Below, piece after piece: positions 24,501-37,600 of a DNA stretch of 64,000 bases; the stretch's first letter is position 1, and every line of letters starts with the position of its first letter. Both the position numbers and the translations under genes were made by a program. Origin of the DNA: Pempheris klunzingeri (Eukaryota > Chordata > Actinopteri > Acropomatiformes > Pempheridae); the NCBI RefSeq assembly GCF_042242105.1, contig NC_092020.1:19752288-19816287 (forward strand). Direction: 5' to 3'. The notes beneath the pieces are model-generated. The model was not told the DNA's origin and searched no databases. It was given only the letters and a program-made list of their open reading frames with translations.

Positions 24501-27500
24501 CCTACAGAACAACAAAGTGTTGGCACGGGGAGCAGGGTATCATCACCTACATTTATTACATTTGTCCAAGTGTTTTCAAACAAAGTATGTGGTATTATAC
24601 CCTTTCTGACAGGTCGGATCCCTTCTCGTCTTCCTGGCTGTCTGTGCTGGAGACATTACCTGAAACAAACAAACAAACAACGACTGAGATGTCTGCAGAG
24701 GAGGAAGAAGGTGCAGCAAGCTTGTAACGACACACACAGCAAGATATCACGATACGCACATAGACACAGCTGAGGAAAATCGTATTATGCGGGTGATTTC
24801 CTTAAAAGTCAGGTGACTCACTGATTTGTTTGACCAGTTTGGACTGACTCTCGTGTCCACTCGCTCCTTCCTCCGTCTTCTCTGGGACATTGTGTTCCAC
24901 CTGAACATAAGTTATAAAGATACACGTGTCTACAAAAGCAGTGTGATACACATGCAGTAGGCAGCGAGGAGACACGGATCAGATTTAAAAAAAAAAAAGT
25001 CAAACAACACGGGGTACAAATGTAACAGGTTAACCCGTTCACATCTGAGAAAAGTGTAAATGAGCGTGACTCAGGCTGAACACTTACAGTCTGAGGTTCA
25101 TTCTTCTCTGCTGCAGCGCTTTCCTGCTCCTCTGTCTTGCCCTCGGCTTCACCTAGTGGTGAAAGAATGTAGGGCTATAACACTGCCTAGTCCACAGGTT
25201 TAATTTAAAAAGATTTTAATGTCCTGGTTAGATTAGAGGAAGGGCTTACTGTTATCTACGTCCATCTTGGCCTGGTTGTCCTCAACCTCCACTTCCTCTG
25301 CCTGTTGTTTCAGAGAAATGAAATTTTAGCCTCACATGAAAATTTGAAAAACAATTAAAATGTGTAAAATTTGAGAATTCAAAAAAGTGTGGAAACCCTT
25401 ATCGGAGTTTCTTAGGCGTTGAGGTGTGCAGGGATTTCAAAATTGCTGTGTGTTTCTGCGTTTTTCTTTTTCTTTTATTTCTTTGTTAAATATGTGAAGC
25501 ACCTGAAATATTATACGTTTTTTCTTTTGGTTGTGGGAGCCATAATCACATATTTCATTGTTCACTTACTGTTACTGTCTACGTACATGTAAAAACTGGA
25601 TGCAAAAAATATATATTGTTTCATGTGTGAAGCACTAACGGTACGTCACCTTGGGGCTCGTCTTTGTGTCTGCAGCGTCGGGCTCGGTTTGCTCTAAAGT
25701 AACGATAAGATGCTAAAGTTAGCAGTCAGGCAAAGAAAACCATCGTGTTCTTTTCAACAGGATTGTTTTTCTAGCACTCACCTTGTTTACTGGAGATTTG
25801 GGAGGCTTGTTCAGTGGTATCAGGAACGACTGCAACTGTGTTTTCCTCTGCGGCTCCTCTGACCTCTTCTGTTTCGGACACGATAATATCCAGGGCTGAA
25901 ATCACAGATGAGCTCGATGAAGTCGATGCACAGACAATTTCTGGTCAATAGAAGTGGCTTTCATCAAACCACAAACTTTGCTTTGGAACTCATAAGAAAT
26001 ACTTGTTACAGACACCAAAAGACAAGAAACAAGATTTGAATTTAAGCCTACATGGGAGAGAAGTTTAAATAAGTAATAGGTTTACCCTCTTTGCCAGCTG
26101 CTTCTGGTGGCATTTTTTCATCTGGCGACGTTTCAGGAACAATTTCTGCACCTTTGGCTTCATTTAAAGAAGCCTGACATTGATTTGGGGTAGTGTCATC
26201 CCCCTGTGTAAGACACAGAACAATGATTTTCCACAGCAGAATAACACCATTTGAAATATTTTGAACCAAAGGAATTTTACAGGGAGTGGTGAAACAGTCC
26301 AAAAAGGCTAAATAAAAGCCAAACAGGACAGATGCTATTTATATTATAAATATTTTTACCTGTGCAGCAAGAGATTCGGACATTTCGTCCTTTTCCACAT
26401 CCATTGCTCTCTCTGAATTTTCAGACACGTCTATAACAGAAATAGATCTTTCTATTTAGGGAAACATTCAGAAATGTTTAGGTAGCCAGTAACTCACACA
26501 CACATATGCCATCACTGCTTTTTTAATTACCCGCTGTGTTTTCATCACCAAGCTCAGCAGTTTGTTGAGATGTGACTGGTGACGGCTTGGTGGCTGCAAA
26601 CTCAGATTCAGCAGCTGTTTGCTCGTCCACAGGAGGATGCTGCTCCCCTTGTTCAGCTGCACAGGTTTCCATCGACGGCGGGGCGGTCAGACTCACATCT
26701 GGCTCCCCACTGGTATCGTGGCAAATTAAGGTGGAGGACACAGTGCAGTCAGGATCCATGGAGAGCAGAGTCAGAGCTGCTTCTTTCATCTTCATATCAG
26801 CATCCTGCAGAGTCATCTCGGGCGCTGCGTCCTTGTGGCTGCTCTCAGGTGGAAGTCTCGCCTCTGCTGACGTGCACACGTCCATGAGGGTCAGCAGAGC
26901 GTCGGCCTCAGCCGGCACAGCTGGCATCTCGCTGAGCCGCGACTCCGTTTCACCTTCAGGTGGCTCAGGGGTGATGTCGCTTAAAGCGTCGCAGGTGTCG
27001 TCTGAGAACGAAGCGGTGACGGTGGTGGTGACGGGATTGGAGTCTGTGCTGGTGTCTGGGAGGGGAGCACGTTTCTTCGGCTGCTCGTCTGCGTCCAGAC
27101 TCAGCGAGGAAGCTGAAGACTTTGATGATGATTTCTCAGACTTTTCCAATTTGTCTTCTCTGGGTGCTTTCCTCTCTTCGTCATCTTTCTTTTCTGGGAC
27201 TTTGTCCCTCTTCTCCACTTTTTTCTTTGCGTTCTTGATTTCTGATTTCTCATGGAGAGGTTCCTCTGGGACTTTCCACTGTTCCTTCACATTTCCCTCT
27301 TTTTTCTTCTCCTTTGTCGTCTCAGGTTTGCCGACAGCTGCACCTCCTGGACTTTTGACTTCTGAACTCTGACCTTTATTTTCCGTTTTTGATAACAACA
27401 CAGTCTTTGTTTCCTCTTTGGATTTTGATTTAGATTTTTCCGTGATTTTTCCTTTTTCAATTGGTTTGACTCGTTTTGGATCTTTGTCCACTTCAGAGCT

Positions 27501-30500
27501 GGACTTGTTTGATTTCTGGCTGTCTTGATCTATTTTAGACTTTTCCTTCTCGCTGTCTGTTTTAGACTTGGCTTTATCTCCTGGCCTGTCCTCGGAGTGG
27601 CTCTTTGACCTTTTCAGCACTTCCTTGCCATGTTTCTCTTTCTTCTTGCTGCTGTCAAGCCCGGGCTCCATGTCAGAACGGTCCTCAGAGGAACCAGCAG
27701 AGTCAGGACGGAGCAGCGGCTTGAAATCACTTTTAGCTGAAGTTTTCTCTCCTTTAGTCTTTTCCTTTTCTTTACTTTTATCCTTATCTTTCTCCTTCTC
27801 CCTAATTTTGTCCTTCTCTGCTTTGGCAGTCTCACCAGATGGAGTTTTCACCTTCTTCGCAGCAGCATCTTTAGGCCCCTCGTCTGCCACACCGTCTGAC
27901 CCAGATGGCTTTCCTTCTCTTGTGGTTCCTGACACTTTCTTCTCACTTTTAATCTTCGGCTTCTTCTCGCCTTTCTCTTCAGAGGACACTTTAACAGCAG
28001 ATCCATCCTTCTGCTGAGGTTCATCTGCCTGATGTTCTGGTTTTTTCTCCTGCTTTTGTTTGAGCTTGGCACGTTCATCTGACAGGCTGCGTTCTTTCTC
28101 TTTGCGTTCTTTGGAGTGAAGTTCCTTACGGGACAACCTATCAAATTTCCCAATGGAGCGCTGTTTCAGAGCCTCTTGGGAACCTTGTTCCAACTCCAGG
28201 ATGAAGGAGTGCGTCCGGCTTTTGTCAGGGAGCTTTTTGGTTTCACTGGAATCTTCTGAGACGCTGCCGCTCATCCTCCTGTGCCTCTCATCAGACGATG
28301 CTGATTCTGACAGATTTCTTATCAGTTTCTGCTGTGGAGCCTTTGACGCTGTAGATTTCACTTCCTAATTTTGAAATAACAAACCACAAAAATGCTTGTT
28401 ACAACTCACCAATCCAGCAACACCTGTTACCTACAATGAAATCCATGACTGGGTTCCACATACCGCTTTCTTGGGTCCTTCTGTATCTCCTTTCTTTTTG
28501 CTTGAAATGTCTCCCTCTTTCCTGTAGGGTGAAATTGATGAATGAATATTTATATTTTTCTGTATTTTGTACATCTGAACATTTGGTTGCTTTGTTCAGC
28601 AGCAGCTGCACTAGTTTGCGTCGCAGCTTTTGATTACCTACCTTGAGTCTAGCTTCCTCTTCCTGTTGAGAGCCATTTTTTTCTCCAGAACCTTCCTTTC
28701 CTTGCGAGCCTCTTTGGCTCTGGGGCCCTCCAGCCCAGCCGAGTCTCCACTCTTTGGCTTTTTGTGATCTGTGCAGGGAAAGTCTGATGAATGACGTGAC
28801 AGTTAAAGAATTCACACAGCTATTTTGAGGAGATTCTTAAGATGGGAACAATGAGTACAAGCAGCGTGACTGAATAAAGTGGACATCACACTCAGATATT
28901 TACAGATTTAGTGACATAAAGCAGGAACACATTTTACGAGCACATTCAGACACAATTAAGTAAGAAATGTGACCACACATTCCCATGGTTCTTACACCGT
29001 GCAACCCAAAAATCCTGTGGAAACTTCAACTATTATGCTAAAAAATCTAACTAAATGTGACAGCACCAAAAGCACAGAGGAGAGAGAGACTTTAAGGAAT
29101 ATAAGTCCACATGAAATACCTTGTTCTTCAGCCTGTGCCGCTTTCTGTTTACGCTTTTCTTCCATTCGCTCTCTGTTCTGTTGTCTCTTGAGCAGCCTTT
29201 CCTCTTTGTCCTTTGCCTGTGAGGCCACAGAGAGACACAGCAATGACAAAAAACAGTCATTAAAACAAGTGACAAAGAAAATCTGTTTGGTTTTAAAGTT
29301 CCTGATCAACTAATTTGCCAAGTAACGCCTTTGATTTAGCTTGAAATAGAATTAAATGAGGCTGAACATTACAGGAAGATCTTCTAAATTAGATTTTTTT
29401 TTTTTTTACCCATGATTGTGATTGCAATCCAGTATTCCTTTTTTTTTTTTTAAAGAAGTTTCTTATCTTCTGTGTCTATTCACTAGACATAAGCAATAAA
29501 TCACTCTATATAGTCAGACCAAAACAAGAATGGATACAGTTTAAAACTTCACAGAAGAACGCTGACAACTTCAAACTTGTAAACATGTAACACAATAATC
29601 ATGAGTTAACTCTTAATGTCTGTGTTTCAATAAAACCAGGGAAAAAAACAGCTGCAGGTCAAAAATAAATATGATGGCGAGTGAGTTACAGTAACAAACC
29701 ACACAGACTGAAGTGCATGAGTTTGGCTCTGCCTTGGTAATTTCACCGTGCTGTTATAAGGAGTTATGCTCTCAAACAGTTTGGCCAGCGATCCTTGCCT
29801 GGTTGTGGTCAGCCTACCTGACACACAGGTCATTGGGTTTTTAGCCATGCAGTCATCCTACCTTGTGAAGTTTTATTTTTAAATGCTGGGACAGATGTGA
29901 GGTGTTGCTGCCTCATGTTTCAGCTGTGGTCAAAAAATAGGTCCAACTAACAAACAAAGGCCTTGTGAGGCTTCTGTCCTGCTCTTCCGTGTTCAAGTTC
30001 ATTTTCAAATGGCAGTAATACTGTAACATAAATCATTACAGAGCCAACTCTTTTCTGACCCTCTGGCTGTGTAGTGACTGTGACTGTGTAGTGCTACCAA
30101 ATAGAAAAAACAACAAGCTTTTGTCATTTGAAAATTGCGTAACCCCATTACATCACGATGTTGGTTTGTTCTGGAATTAAAGCGAAGATGCTCTGCTAAC
30201 GCTGCACTTTTAATGATGATAACATTAATACAACTCACCGCAGATCTCCGACGTTCCTCCACAGTGATTTCATCATCCGAGTCGCTATAGTAACGGGAGT
30301 AGAGGAAAGGCTTGTGTACGTAGGCCTTGCGGCGAGGTTTGCGGTCTTCTTCTGCTGCGTCTCCACTAGCTTGTTTCTTCTCTGCTTCATCTGGTGACGG
30401 ACAAACACACACAGGAAAACATGACAAATCCAACGTAGAGAAAAGAGTGGAAGTGGAAGTCAAATGTAACATTTTATGATATAGCGAGCTGTTCAAAACT

Positions 30501-33145
30501 CAGGCAGGAATAAAGAGTTGAGACCATCTGGTGGAAGCTCCCCCTCTTCAGACGAATCAGACAGCTGCTCCTCATCCTCACTTTCTTCCTCGAATGATGA
30601 CAGGTCGCTGGTGTGGACGGAGCTCACGGTGATGTCACTCAGGCCCTCCAGGTCAGAGTCCTCCAGAAAGTACTCTGCAGGGCAAAGACAACCATCATAA
30701 CCTCATATAATCCAAAGACAAATCTAGTGTTAACCTGTAATTGTAATCACAGTAATTGCAGTTTCGTATTTTTCATTAGTTTTTAGTTTTAGTTTTCCAT
30801 TTGGTTTAGTTTCAGGTAGTTTCCAGTGGGCTTGTTAATTTCATTTTCATTTCCATTGTTTAGAAATGTTATGTTTTAGTTTATATTGATTATATTCATT
30901 TCTAGTTCTGCAAACAATTCATTCTCTTGATTAATTGTTAAACCAACCCAATTTCCTCATGCTCCCTGGTTCTTGTTGTCCAACACCCAAAGATGTCAAA
31001 TTTACAAAAACAGAGAGAAGCAGCAAATCCTGAGCAGACTCCAGAAGATGTTTCTCATTTTTACTTCATAGATGAACTCAAATTTTCTGCTGCTCGACTG
31101 CTACTCGACTTTATGAATGATTCTTTATGTCCACGTCACATTTGGTTTTATCAAGAATATTTTATGTATTATTATATTTTTATGCTCTAAAAGTGAAAAC
31201 ATACAGAGATTTAAGCAGCTCACCTTCCTTTATCCGTTCTCTGGCTTTCTGCTTGGCCTGACTTGTGCATTTCAGTAGATCATCATCCTGCTTCTCCTCT
31301 GAGGGTTTTCCACTTGTTTTGCTGGCAGCTTTATCTTTCTCCTCCTCAGTCAGCTCTTGAGCTCCCGACTCCTCTTCTTCCATCTTCACCTCTTCTATTA
31401 ATCCCTCTTTTCCCACATCTGCCTGTTCCTGAGTGTCCTCCGTCTTCACCTCTAAGGCTTGGACCTCCGACGCCAGCTCCTCTGCCTCTTCTGGCGTCTT
31501 CCCGTCCTGTTCGCTGTCTCCTTCCTCGACAATGCTCATGTCCTGCTCGCCCTCTTCCACCAGCTGCATGAGGTCATCTGAAGCTCTGCCTTTACGTTCT
31601 TTATCTGTAGCTGAGCTGGCCCTGACGCTTGCCTCCTGGTTGAGAGAGGTTATGGTGTCCAGGATGGACATGGCGTCGCTGGCTGCGGTGGTAGCAGGAA
31701 CAGACGACGAGGCTATAAAAATACAACGCCACATGTTAACGACATCGGTGCTCAAAATCATTGATCACAAATATCACTGCACCAGAAGTGGCAGTCATGG
31801 TTGATGAAAGGATGAAATGCTAAGTACCTTGCTCAAGGATGCTGCAGTCTGGTTTGATCTCTGTTGAAGGCGGTGGGACTGGCGGCTCCTCAGAGCAGCT
31901 GCCAGGCGACAGAAATTCACGGACCACCCTCTCCACCTGCGGCCTGAAGATATGGTTGATTTTGGGATCCACCACCTGGGCCACAATCCTGTCCACCCCC
32001 TGCTCCAGCATCCCAGACCTAAGAGGAGCAGTTGGATTTACTTGCACATAAAAAGTAGTTACAAAATCTCACAAAGCTTGAAAAGGTTTCAGATACTGAT
32101 GCTGGACATATCTGCACGAGCAGAGATAAAGATCAGGAGGTGGAGGAGACTTACTGCAACACGAGCTGTCTGATGTTGTTTCTCAGCTGGTTTTTGTTCA
32201 AATGAGGGCTCCATGTGTGGTTAGAGAGGTGATTAGAGACAAAGTTATCCACTCTTTGCTTTAGGTTCAAGTAAGCTGGCTGTAAGACAAAAAAGCAGGA
32301 AAATTACCACCGCTGAGAGGGCACATTGTACTTGATAAATGCCACAACTGATTCATTGGTAAAAAGGTACCATCTACACTATGGTTGTTGTAATGTTGTT
32401 TTAATGTGGACTATTCCTATTTTGAAGATATAATGTTATCAGTTTGTGTGGTTTGCCTATCTTCTGAATTTAATGCAGTTCATTTAAATGCAGGATGATA
32501 ATACCTTCACACAGGTAATTCATCACTAATCTACCTTTTGGATTTAAAAAGAGATGCGTTATTGTTGCATGGTAAGGCTGTTTAAGTGCACATTGATAAA
32601 CCACAGAGCACATAAAACATAGTATGTTGAGTACTATGTATGAGTATTTCCTTCCTTCCTCATTTGGATCAAATGTGATTTTTGTGTCTGTAGTGTACCT
32701 AAGAAGTGTACCAGCCCTGTTTTTAGCAATGGGAAGGGTAACCACTTAAATGTCTGCCTCGACGGTAGGAAAAACGGACTCTTAACTCATAAAAAATTAA
32801 TCCTTGTTGCCTTTTCTCCTAACACGGACGACAGCTAACTTCCTGGCTTTACTGTAACGTTAATAACGAGTATCTAAGTTGTCGTTGTGGGTGTGTGTTT
32901 ACAGTTGTTGCAGTTGAATGCAGGTTTGGTAGCCTGCTTTTAACGCTCCCTGAAATAAACTCCTATAAACCCGTGAATGTTACACTGTCACTTAAACGAC
33001 ACACAAACGGTTTCTAAACACTCGTTACCTTTGTGTCAACGTCTGCCAGGCAGTCCCTCCTGAACTGGTCAAAGAGTCCCTGTGTTTTTAAATGATTGAC
33101 GATCATTGAGACCAGCTGCGGGTCTCCGGGAGGTAAACCAGCCAT
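18579..33145 (-). CDS. bod1l1: Biorientation of chromosomes in cell division 1-like 1
   Basis: I deduce 30 coding exons: 33029-33145, 32155-32279, 31828-32018, 31224-31712, 30525-30674, 30239-30390, 29120-29216, 28642-28768, 28464-28521, 26531-28364, 26361-26430, 26086-26203, 25782-25895, 25650-25693, 25250-25301, 25088-25152, 24822-24900, 24601-24659, 24426-24501, 24218-24262, 23919-24087, 23526-23611, 22712-22838, 22146-22198, 21927-22020, 21659-21738, 21416-21518, 20595-20736, 19843-19914, 18579-18702. They total 5112 nt (1703 aa) in one frame. The first 80-odd residues form the Shg1/BOD1 domain (DPQLVSMIVNHLKTQGLFDQ; SPHLNKNQLRNNIRQ). The middle is a Lys/Glu/Ser-rich disordered region, mostly in one 1834-nt exon. 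A canonical AT-hook (RRGRPPK) lies near residue 1580, and the end is basic (KRAKR). Human BOD1L1 acts with SETD1A at stalled forks and stabilises RAD51; it is about 3050 aa, so this form is much shorter. The donor of exon 30525-30674 (GTCTCA) is weak. Confidence 0.93.
20193..20474. mobile_element. MITE-like repeat in a bod1l1 intron
   Basis: Starts CAGGGCTCCTACTC and ends ACAAACCCTG, with interior phrases CAAGCACTTTTCAAGGATTT and GAGCATTTTCAAGGACTTC. This is the 'cagggttcatac / caaggacttt' class of teleost repeat, probably non-autonomous hAT. It lies in the intron between coding exons 19843-19914 and 20595-20736. Confidence 0.6.
20942..21308. mobile_element. Second MITE-like repeat in a bod1l1 intron
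   Basis: Left end CAGGGTTTGTACAGC; right end TTTGGTAGAACCCTG. The inverted CAGGGTT ends and the AACTTTAAAGACTTTGG stretch fit the same broad class as 20193-20474. Clear target duplications are not visible. Confidence 0.5.
30745..31090. repeat. Degraded dispersed repeats in a bod1l1 intron
   Basis: Positions 30745-30900 are a TTTTAGTTTTAGTTTTCC-rich stretch of a known fish style of repeat. Positions 30900-31090 carry the order of motifs (GATTAATTGTTAAACC, TTGTCCAACACCCAAAG, AGCAGCAAATCCT) of the MITE family at 11628-11930. Both lie between coding exons 30525-30674 and 31224-31712. Confidence 0.45.
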
Positions 33146-33320
33146 ATCTGGATGAAATTAGCGTTAATTTGGATTCGGCTGGATAAAACAGTTAATACTG
33201 ACGATACATCAGGTAATATCCGACTTGAACGAACCGGGTTTCTGTTGTGGTTCATGAAGTTCGAAGTAGGGTTGACCCGGAAGTTAAAGTAACCGGAAGA
33301 GCTTTGAAAGGGTTTTGTTA
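33146..33320 (-). promoter_or_regulatory. bod1l1: bod1l1 5' UTR and promoter region
   Basis: The stretch directly upstream of the bod1l1 ATG should hold its 5' UTR and start site. I see no TATA box; the sequence is mixed in composition with CpGs (ACCCGGAAGTTAAAG, a possible ETS site GGAAGT at about 33278-33285). Assignment rests mainly on position. Confidence 0.35.
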
Positions 33321-33823
33321 CTAAAATAAAAGTTTGGCAACGCTATACATTAACAGGATTCCATTTGGTGTGTATTGTTTTTAAAATTATTTTTCATGAC
33401 GAGCATGTTAGTTTGCTTTGCTGAAATGCTGATTTGACATTAAAGAAATATTATGTCGGCATTGCATTGATATTAAATGGGGTTGAACGGATGTTGAAGT
33501 GAAGCTTAGCGACCTCTAGCGGGTTGAATGCAACAAGAAACACCCATACTTGACTATTCAGCATTGACACAAGTTACTCCTTGTTGTTTTCGATTAACTT
33601 CACTAGCTACAGAAAAACACAGATGCAGCCCCAAACCGAATTAAAGTGAGTTTGCTGGTAGTAACCTATTCTACTGTTCAATTGTTCCAAGTTAAATGGA
33701 TACGCTACCATAAACTATCTAACTGCCGCATCGTCTAATCTTTACTTTCACTGAAACACATACATTAAGCGGAAGTGGATGACAGTAATTTTAGGAAAAA
33801 TGTGTAGCTTTAACATGACTGTT

Positions 33824-33827
33824 AAAA
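33824..33827 (-). terminator. RNA polymerase III terminator of tRNA-Leu
   Basis: TTTT on the minus strand, five bases past the tRNA 3' end; the minimal vertebrate Pol III stop signal. Confidence 0.6.
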
Positions 33828-33832
33828 CATGT

Positions 33833-33914
33833 TGGCAGCGGTGGGATTCGAACCCACGCCCCCGAAGAGACTGGAGCCTTAATCCAGCGCCTTAGACCGC
33901 TCGGCCACGCTACC
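33833..33914 (-). tRNA. tRNA-Leu (anticodon AAG)
   Basis: On the minus strand, 82 nt fold as a class II tRNA. The acceptor arm begins GGTAGCG and ends CGCTGCC plus discriminator A. The anticodon stem-loop is CTGGA-TTAAGGC-TCCAG, so the anticodon is AAG, reading CUU and, with inosine, CUC. The long variable arm and the TTCGAATCCC T-arm (B box) are intact. There is no intron. A run of four T on the minus strand at 33827-33824, a few bases beyond the 3' end, should end Pol III transcription. It appears functional and lies alone between bod1l1 and aurkb. Confidence 0.97.
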
Positions 33915-34263
33915 GTATAACACCTTGCAATGACAACTGGCGTTTTAAATGAAATACCACCCATTGATAAATCCAGTCATCATAAAGGTAAACATTTTTA
34001 AATTTGATGTTCTGTCTATCCTCTATATTAGAAATATTAATATCAAAGACGCCTTTGTATAAATAAACGGTATCACAAACTACAGCTTCCCATGTGACCA
34101 TAAAGTTGAATCAATACCTTTGTAAAGCAAAAGCAAACATAACCACTTTCCAAAGTTATTAGATCTTATGTTATCTTGTTATCATATCCTGTTATGGATT
34201 GCAACGTGGCCACAGCCTTTGTATCAATAACTTATTAGATGTCAACACAGTCCTTTTGTAATA

Positions 34264-34269
34264 TTTATT
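34264..34269 (-). other. aurkb: Probable poly(A) signal of aurkb
   Basis: AATAAA on the minus strand about 425 bases after the aurkb stop codon. No closer canonical hexamer was noticed. Confidence 0.4.
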
Positions 34270-34692
34270 AGAAATTTGAAGTGTAGCTTGAGGGAATATA
34301 AAACATGCTTTCCACCCCAACCCTCACTTACCATATACTTAAACTATTTGAGAGTATACTCCGTTTGAGGCAGTCTAACAGTAGTACTTTGGTGTCAACA
34401 CCGTCAGATACAGAAATCCAAAATAGAGCCGTGTCCATTTTAAAAAGTTTTAGAAAAGGAAATGACAATAAAAACGCAAAACACCTCTAGGAAACATACC
34501 AGACATAGATAATGACATCACACTGTACAAAATAAAAAAGTGGGTATGCATTCATACCCCTCATAAAATGGACCAGAATAATGGCAGTTTGGAGCCCGTG
34601 GCAGTGAAACCAAAACATGCTGGACCAGAGTCTGTTGTGAAGGACAGATAAAACACCCCTCTGTGGGAAGCACACAGGCAGCCCAGGTGGGC

Positions 34693-37600
34693 TCAGCACT
34701 TCTTGGTGGGGCAGATGGGCGGCAGGACTCGGCGGGAATTGGAGCGCACCCACGGGTGGTCAATGACACTCTGTAGGGAGAGGCGATCGACGGGGCTGTG
34801 GCGGAGCAGCTTGGATATCAGGTCACGTGCACCGTCTGAGATGTTTTTAGGAAACTTCAAATCCACCTGCAAACAGTAACCCAGCATTTATTAATGAATT
34901 AAAATGTGAATGAGGACTGGTGCAGTAGAATCTACATGTTTAAACAGTGTGTTTTATACTTTTAATCAGCCATTTGATCTTTGTTTGGATGTAGGTTTAC
35001 AGTTGAGGGGTTTGTTAAGAACCTTTATCGTCTGACTACTTATATTTCTGGCCTTATCTGTTTAACTTGTACAACATCAAGATGGGAAGAGAGAGGAAGT
35101 GGAGCACTCATCTATAAGATCCTCGCCCCACACTTTTTAGAAGGAACACCCCATTCTTACGATGTGTTCCTCTAACTACGAAAGTCAGAACTCAGAACGC
35201 CACACCAGAGTTGACCATGTTTCTTAACAAGAAAGATAACCAGGTCTAGCCAAGTTAGCCGCTCTTGGCAAAACCAGCTGATAATGCATTGCATGGTATT
35301 TTGCACATACACTGTAGAAACATGTTCACAGACAGCAGTCGGACAGGACAGGGTATCTTGGATTCTGATGTCAGGGTTGGTGACGTTCTTCCAACTTGTG
35401 TTGGAGTTGGAAATCTGACTTTAGAGGGTGTTAGAGTTGAAATTTATGACGAGGAAATTCAGACTTCACAGTTCAAATTTAGCACTGGTGAGGCCAACCT
35501 TACATTATTATGGTTGTTGTAAAAACCAAAAACCGAGCAAAAGAAAAGGTTCCTGTCATGTACTGCTGACATAACACGTTCACACAGGGTGTCAACAAGT
35601 TGAATTCAATCTACTGTTTAGTTAAATTTCAGGCCAATTTTGCAATTTTTTTGAGATTTTAGACCAGGCTGACAGCATTCAATAAATAGAGTTTTAAGAC
35701 CTAAACAGGATTTTAAGACTACAATACCTTTTGAGGCCTTTTATTAGTAAGTGTGAATTTAAGACTTTTTTAGGGACCTGAAGCTTCCCTGTCACACCCA
35801 AAACCAACCTTCATAATTCTTTTGTAGGTTTCAGAGTGGCTGGCAGTTTCAAAAGGTGGGTTGCCAATCAAGCATTCGTAGCAGAGTACCCCGATGCACC
35901 ACAGGTCCACCTTCTCGCTGTGGGTGTGGCCCTCAATCATCTCTGGGGGGAGGTAGTCCAGTGTCCCGCACATCGTACGACGTCTGCATAGGTTTAAAAG
36001 AAAGAGGTGAGCAGGAGAAGCAGAGAGGCAGCGAGCAGAAGATTTGTGTGATATGATACAGCAGCATCGAGCAGCAGCAGCGTGCCGACACTGCGGCTCC
36101 TCACCTCAGAGAAGGTGCATGGACAGACCAACCAAAATCAGCTATTTTCAGCTCTCCGCGATAGCCGAGAAGCAGATTCTCTGGCTTGATGTCACGATGA
36201 ATGACTTTCTTCTCATGGCAATATATGAGTGCATCAGAAATCTCCTCCATGTACTGGAAATGTAAAGATCACAAGATTTTCACACTTAATTAAAACTATT
36301 CAGGATGATTAAAACAAGATGGTAGAAGTGGTCAATCTGCCCTTTAAAATGTGACGCAGTGAGCCTTTGCAAATTAAAAGCTCTGCCTTTTAACAGCAGT
36401 AATCTTACTGTGGCAGTACGCTGGTCATCAAATCTTCCGCATCTCTGTAGTTCCTTGTACATTTCACCACGTGGGGCGTACTCCAGCACCAAGAATACCC
36501 TCTTTTGGTCATGGAAATAATTGTAGAAGCGCAAGATGTTGGGGTGCCTAAGGAAAAAACAGATTTTATATTTTGAGGAAGCCTTTAGACTGCATATTTA
36601 AAACCTAAGCCAGAGAAATTAAAAGTCTGTGTGTTCATGGTATACCGTATAAAATATGAGTATCCACCAAATAAGCCACCCATAGTTAAAAATAAATGCA
36701 AATGCACAATTAAAATGCTGGTTAGGTTTTAACAAGACAACAACACCAAAGAAAAACATAACTCACGCACTCCCACCACGATATTGTAGCGCTGTTTTAG
36801 CTTTGCAGTGAATTCTATTGAATGTTCAAAATATTGCAAAAACTGTTTTGATGGTTTTACCCACTAATCATAATGTGAAGTTTTTACAAGACGTTTTAGT
36901 GCATGTGGTGTTCTTTAGATAATCACAATAAGCACTTAATGCTCAGGACAAACAAAAATGTGCATGTGTCAAAGTGCATCTAACCTATACAAAAGACTCC
37001 TGATGAGTGCTCCTGTAATTGTCAGTAGGTGGTAGCAAATAGGCTGTGAGGAGGTTATACTGCGAAGCTACTCTGAGGAACAATTCACCCAAATTTATCT
37101 AGCAACTCCTTATTCCCAGGTTAGTTTGAGGAAGGATAATATATTGTTGAGATTATAAAAATGGTAAAAATGGATACTCACTTGAGATGTGCCTGAATCT
37201 CAATCTCCCTCCTGAGTTGATGCTCCACACCCTCCTTTTCCATCTGGGACTTGAACAACACCTTCAGCGCCACGATGGCCTGTAGCTTCTTCACCCTGGC
37301 TAGGTAGACATTACCAAATTTCCCTTTCCCTAGTGGTCGGCCAATGTCAAAGTCTTCGATGGAGACTTTCCTGATGGAGAGCACAAAGATAGATATTCTC
37401 ATGTTTACCATTCAAATGGTAGAGGTGCATGTTTGAAAGCAATACTAAAAAACAGAACCGGAAACCAATACACAACTTGATAAGTACTAAGGAATATACT
37501 TACTTTGGGGCTGAGGTGGAGGATGAGCCAACACACTCTCTTCCAGGGCCTAAAAGTGAAAATAAAATCAGAATGGGCCCATTTCCTGAGGAGTCTGACC

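Noticed and set aside
26572-28017. Plus-strand open frames of 266 and 149 codons opposite the large bod1l1 exon
   Set aside because: Ser/Phe-rich complements of Lys/Glu codons; no motifs, and the minus strand is one 612-codon frame that joins in phase to its neighbours.
35088-35490. Possible MITE in the last aurkb intron
   Set aside because: Some phrases recall fish repeats (AAAGTCAGAACTCAGAACG), but its ends cannot be defined.
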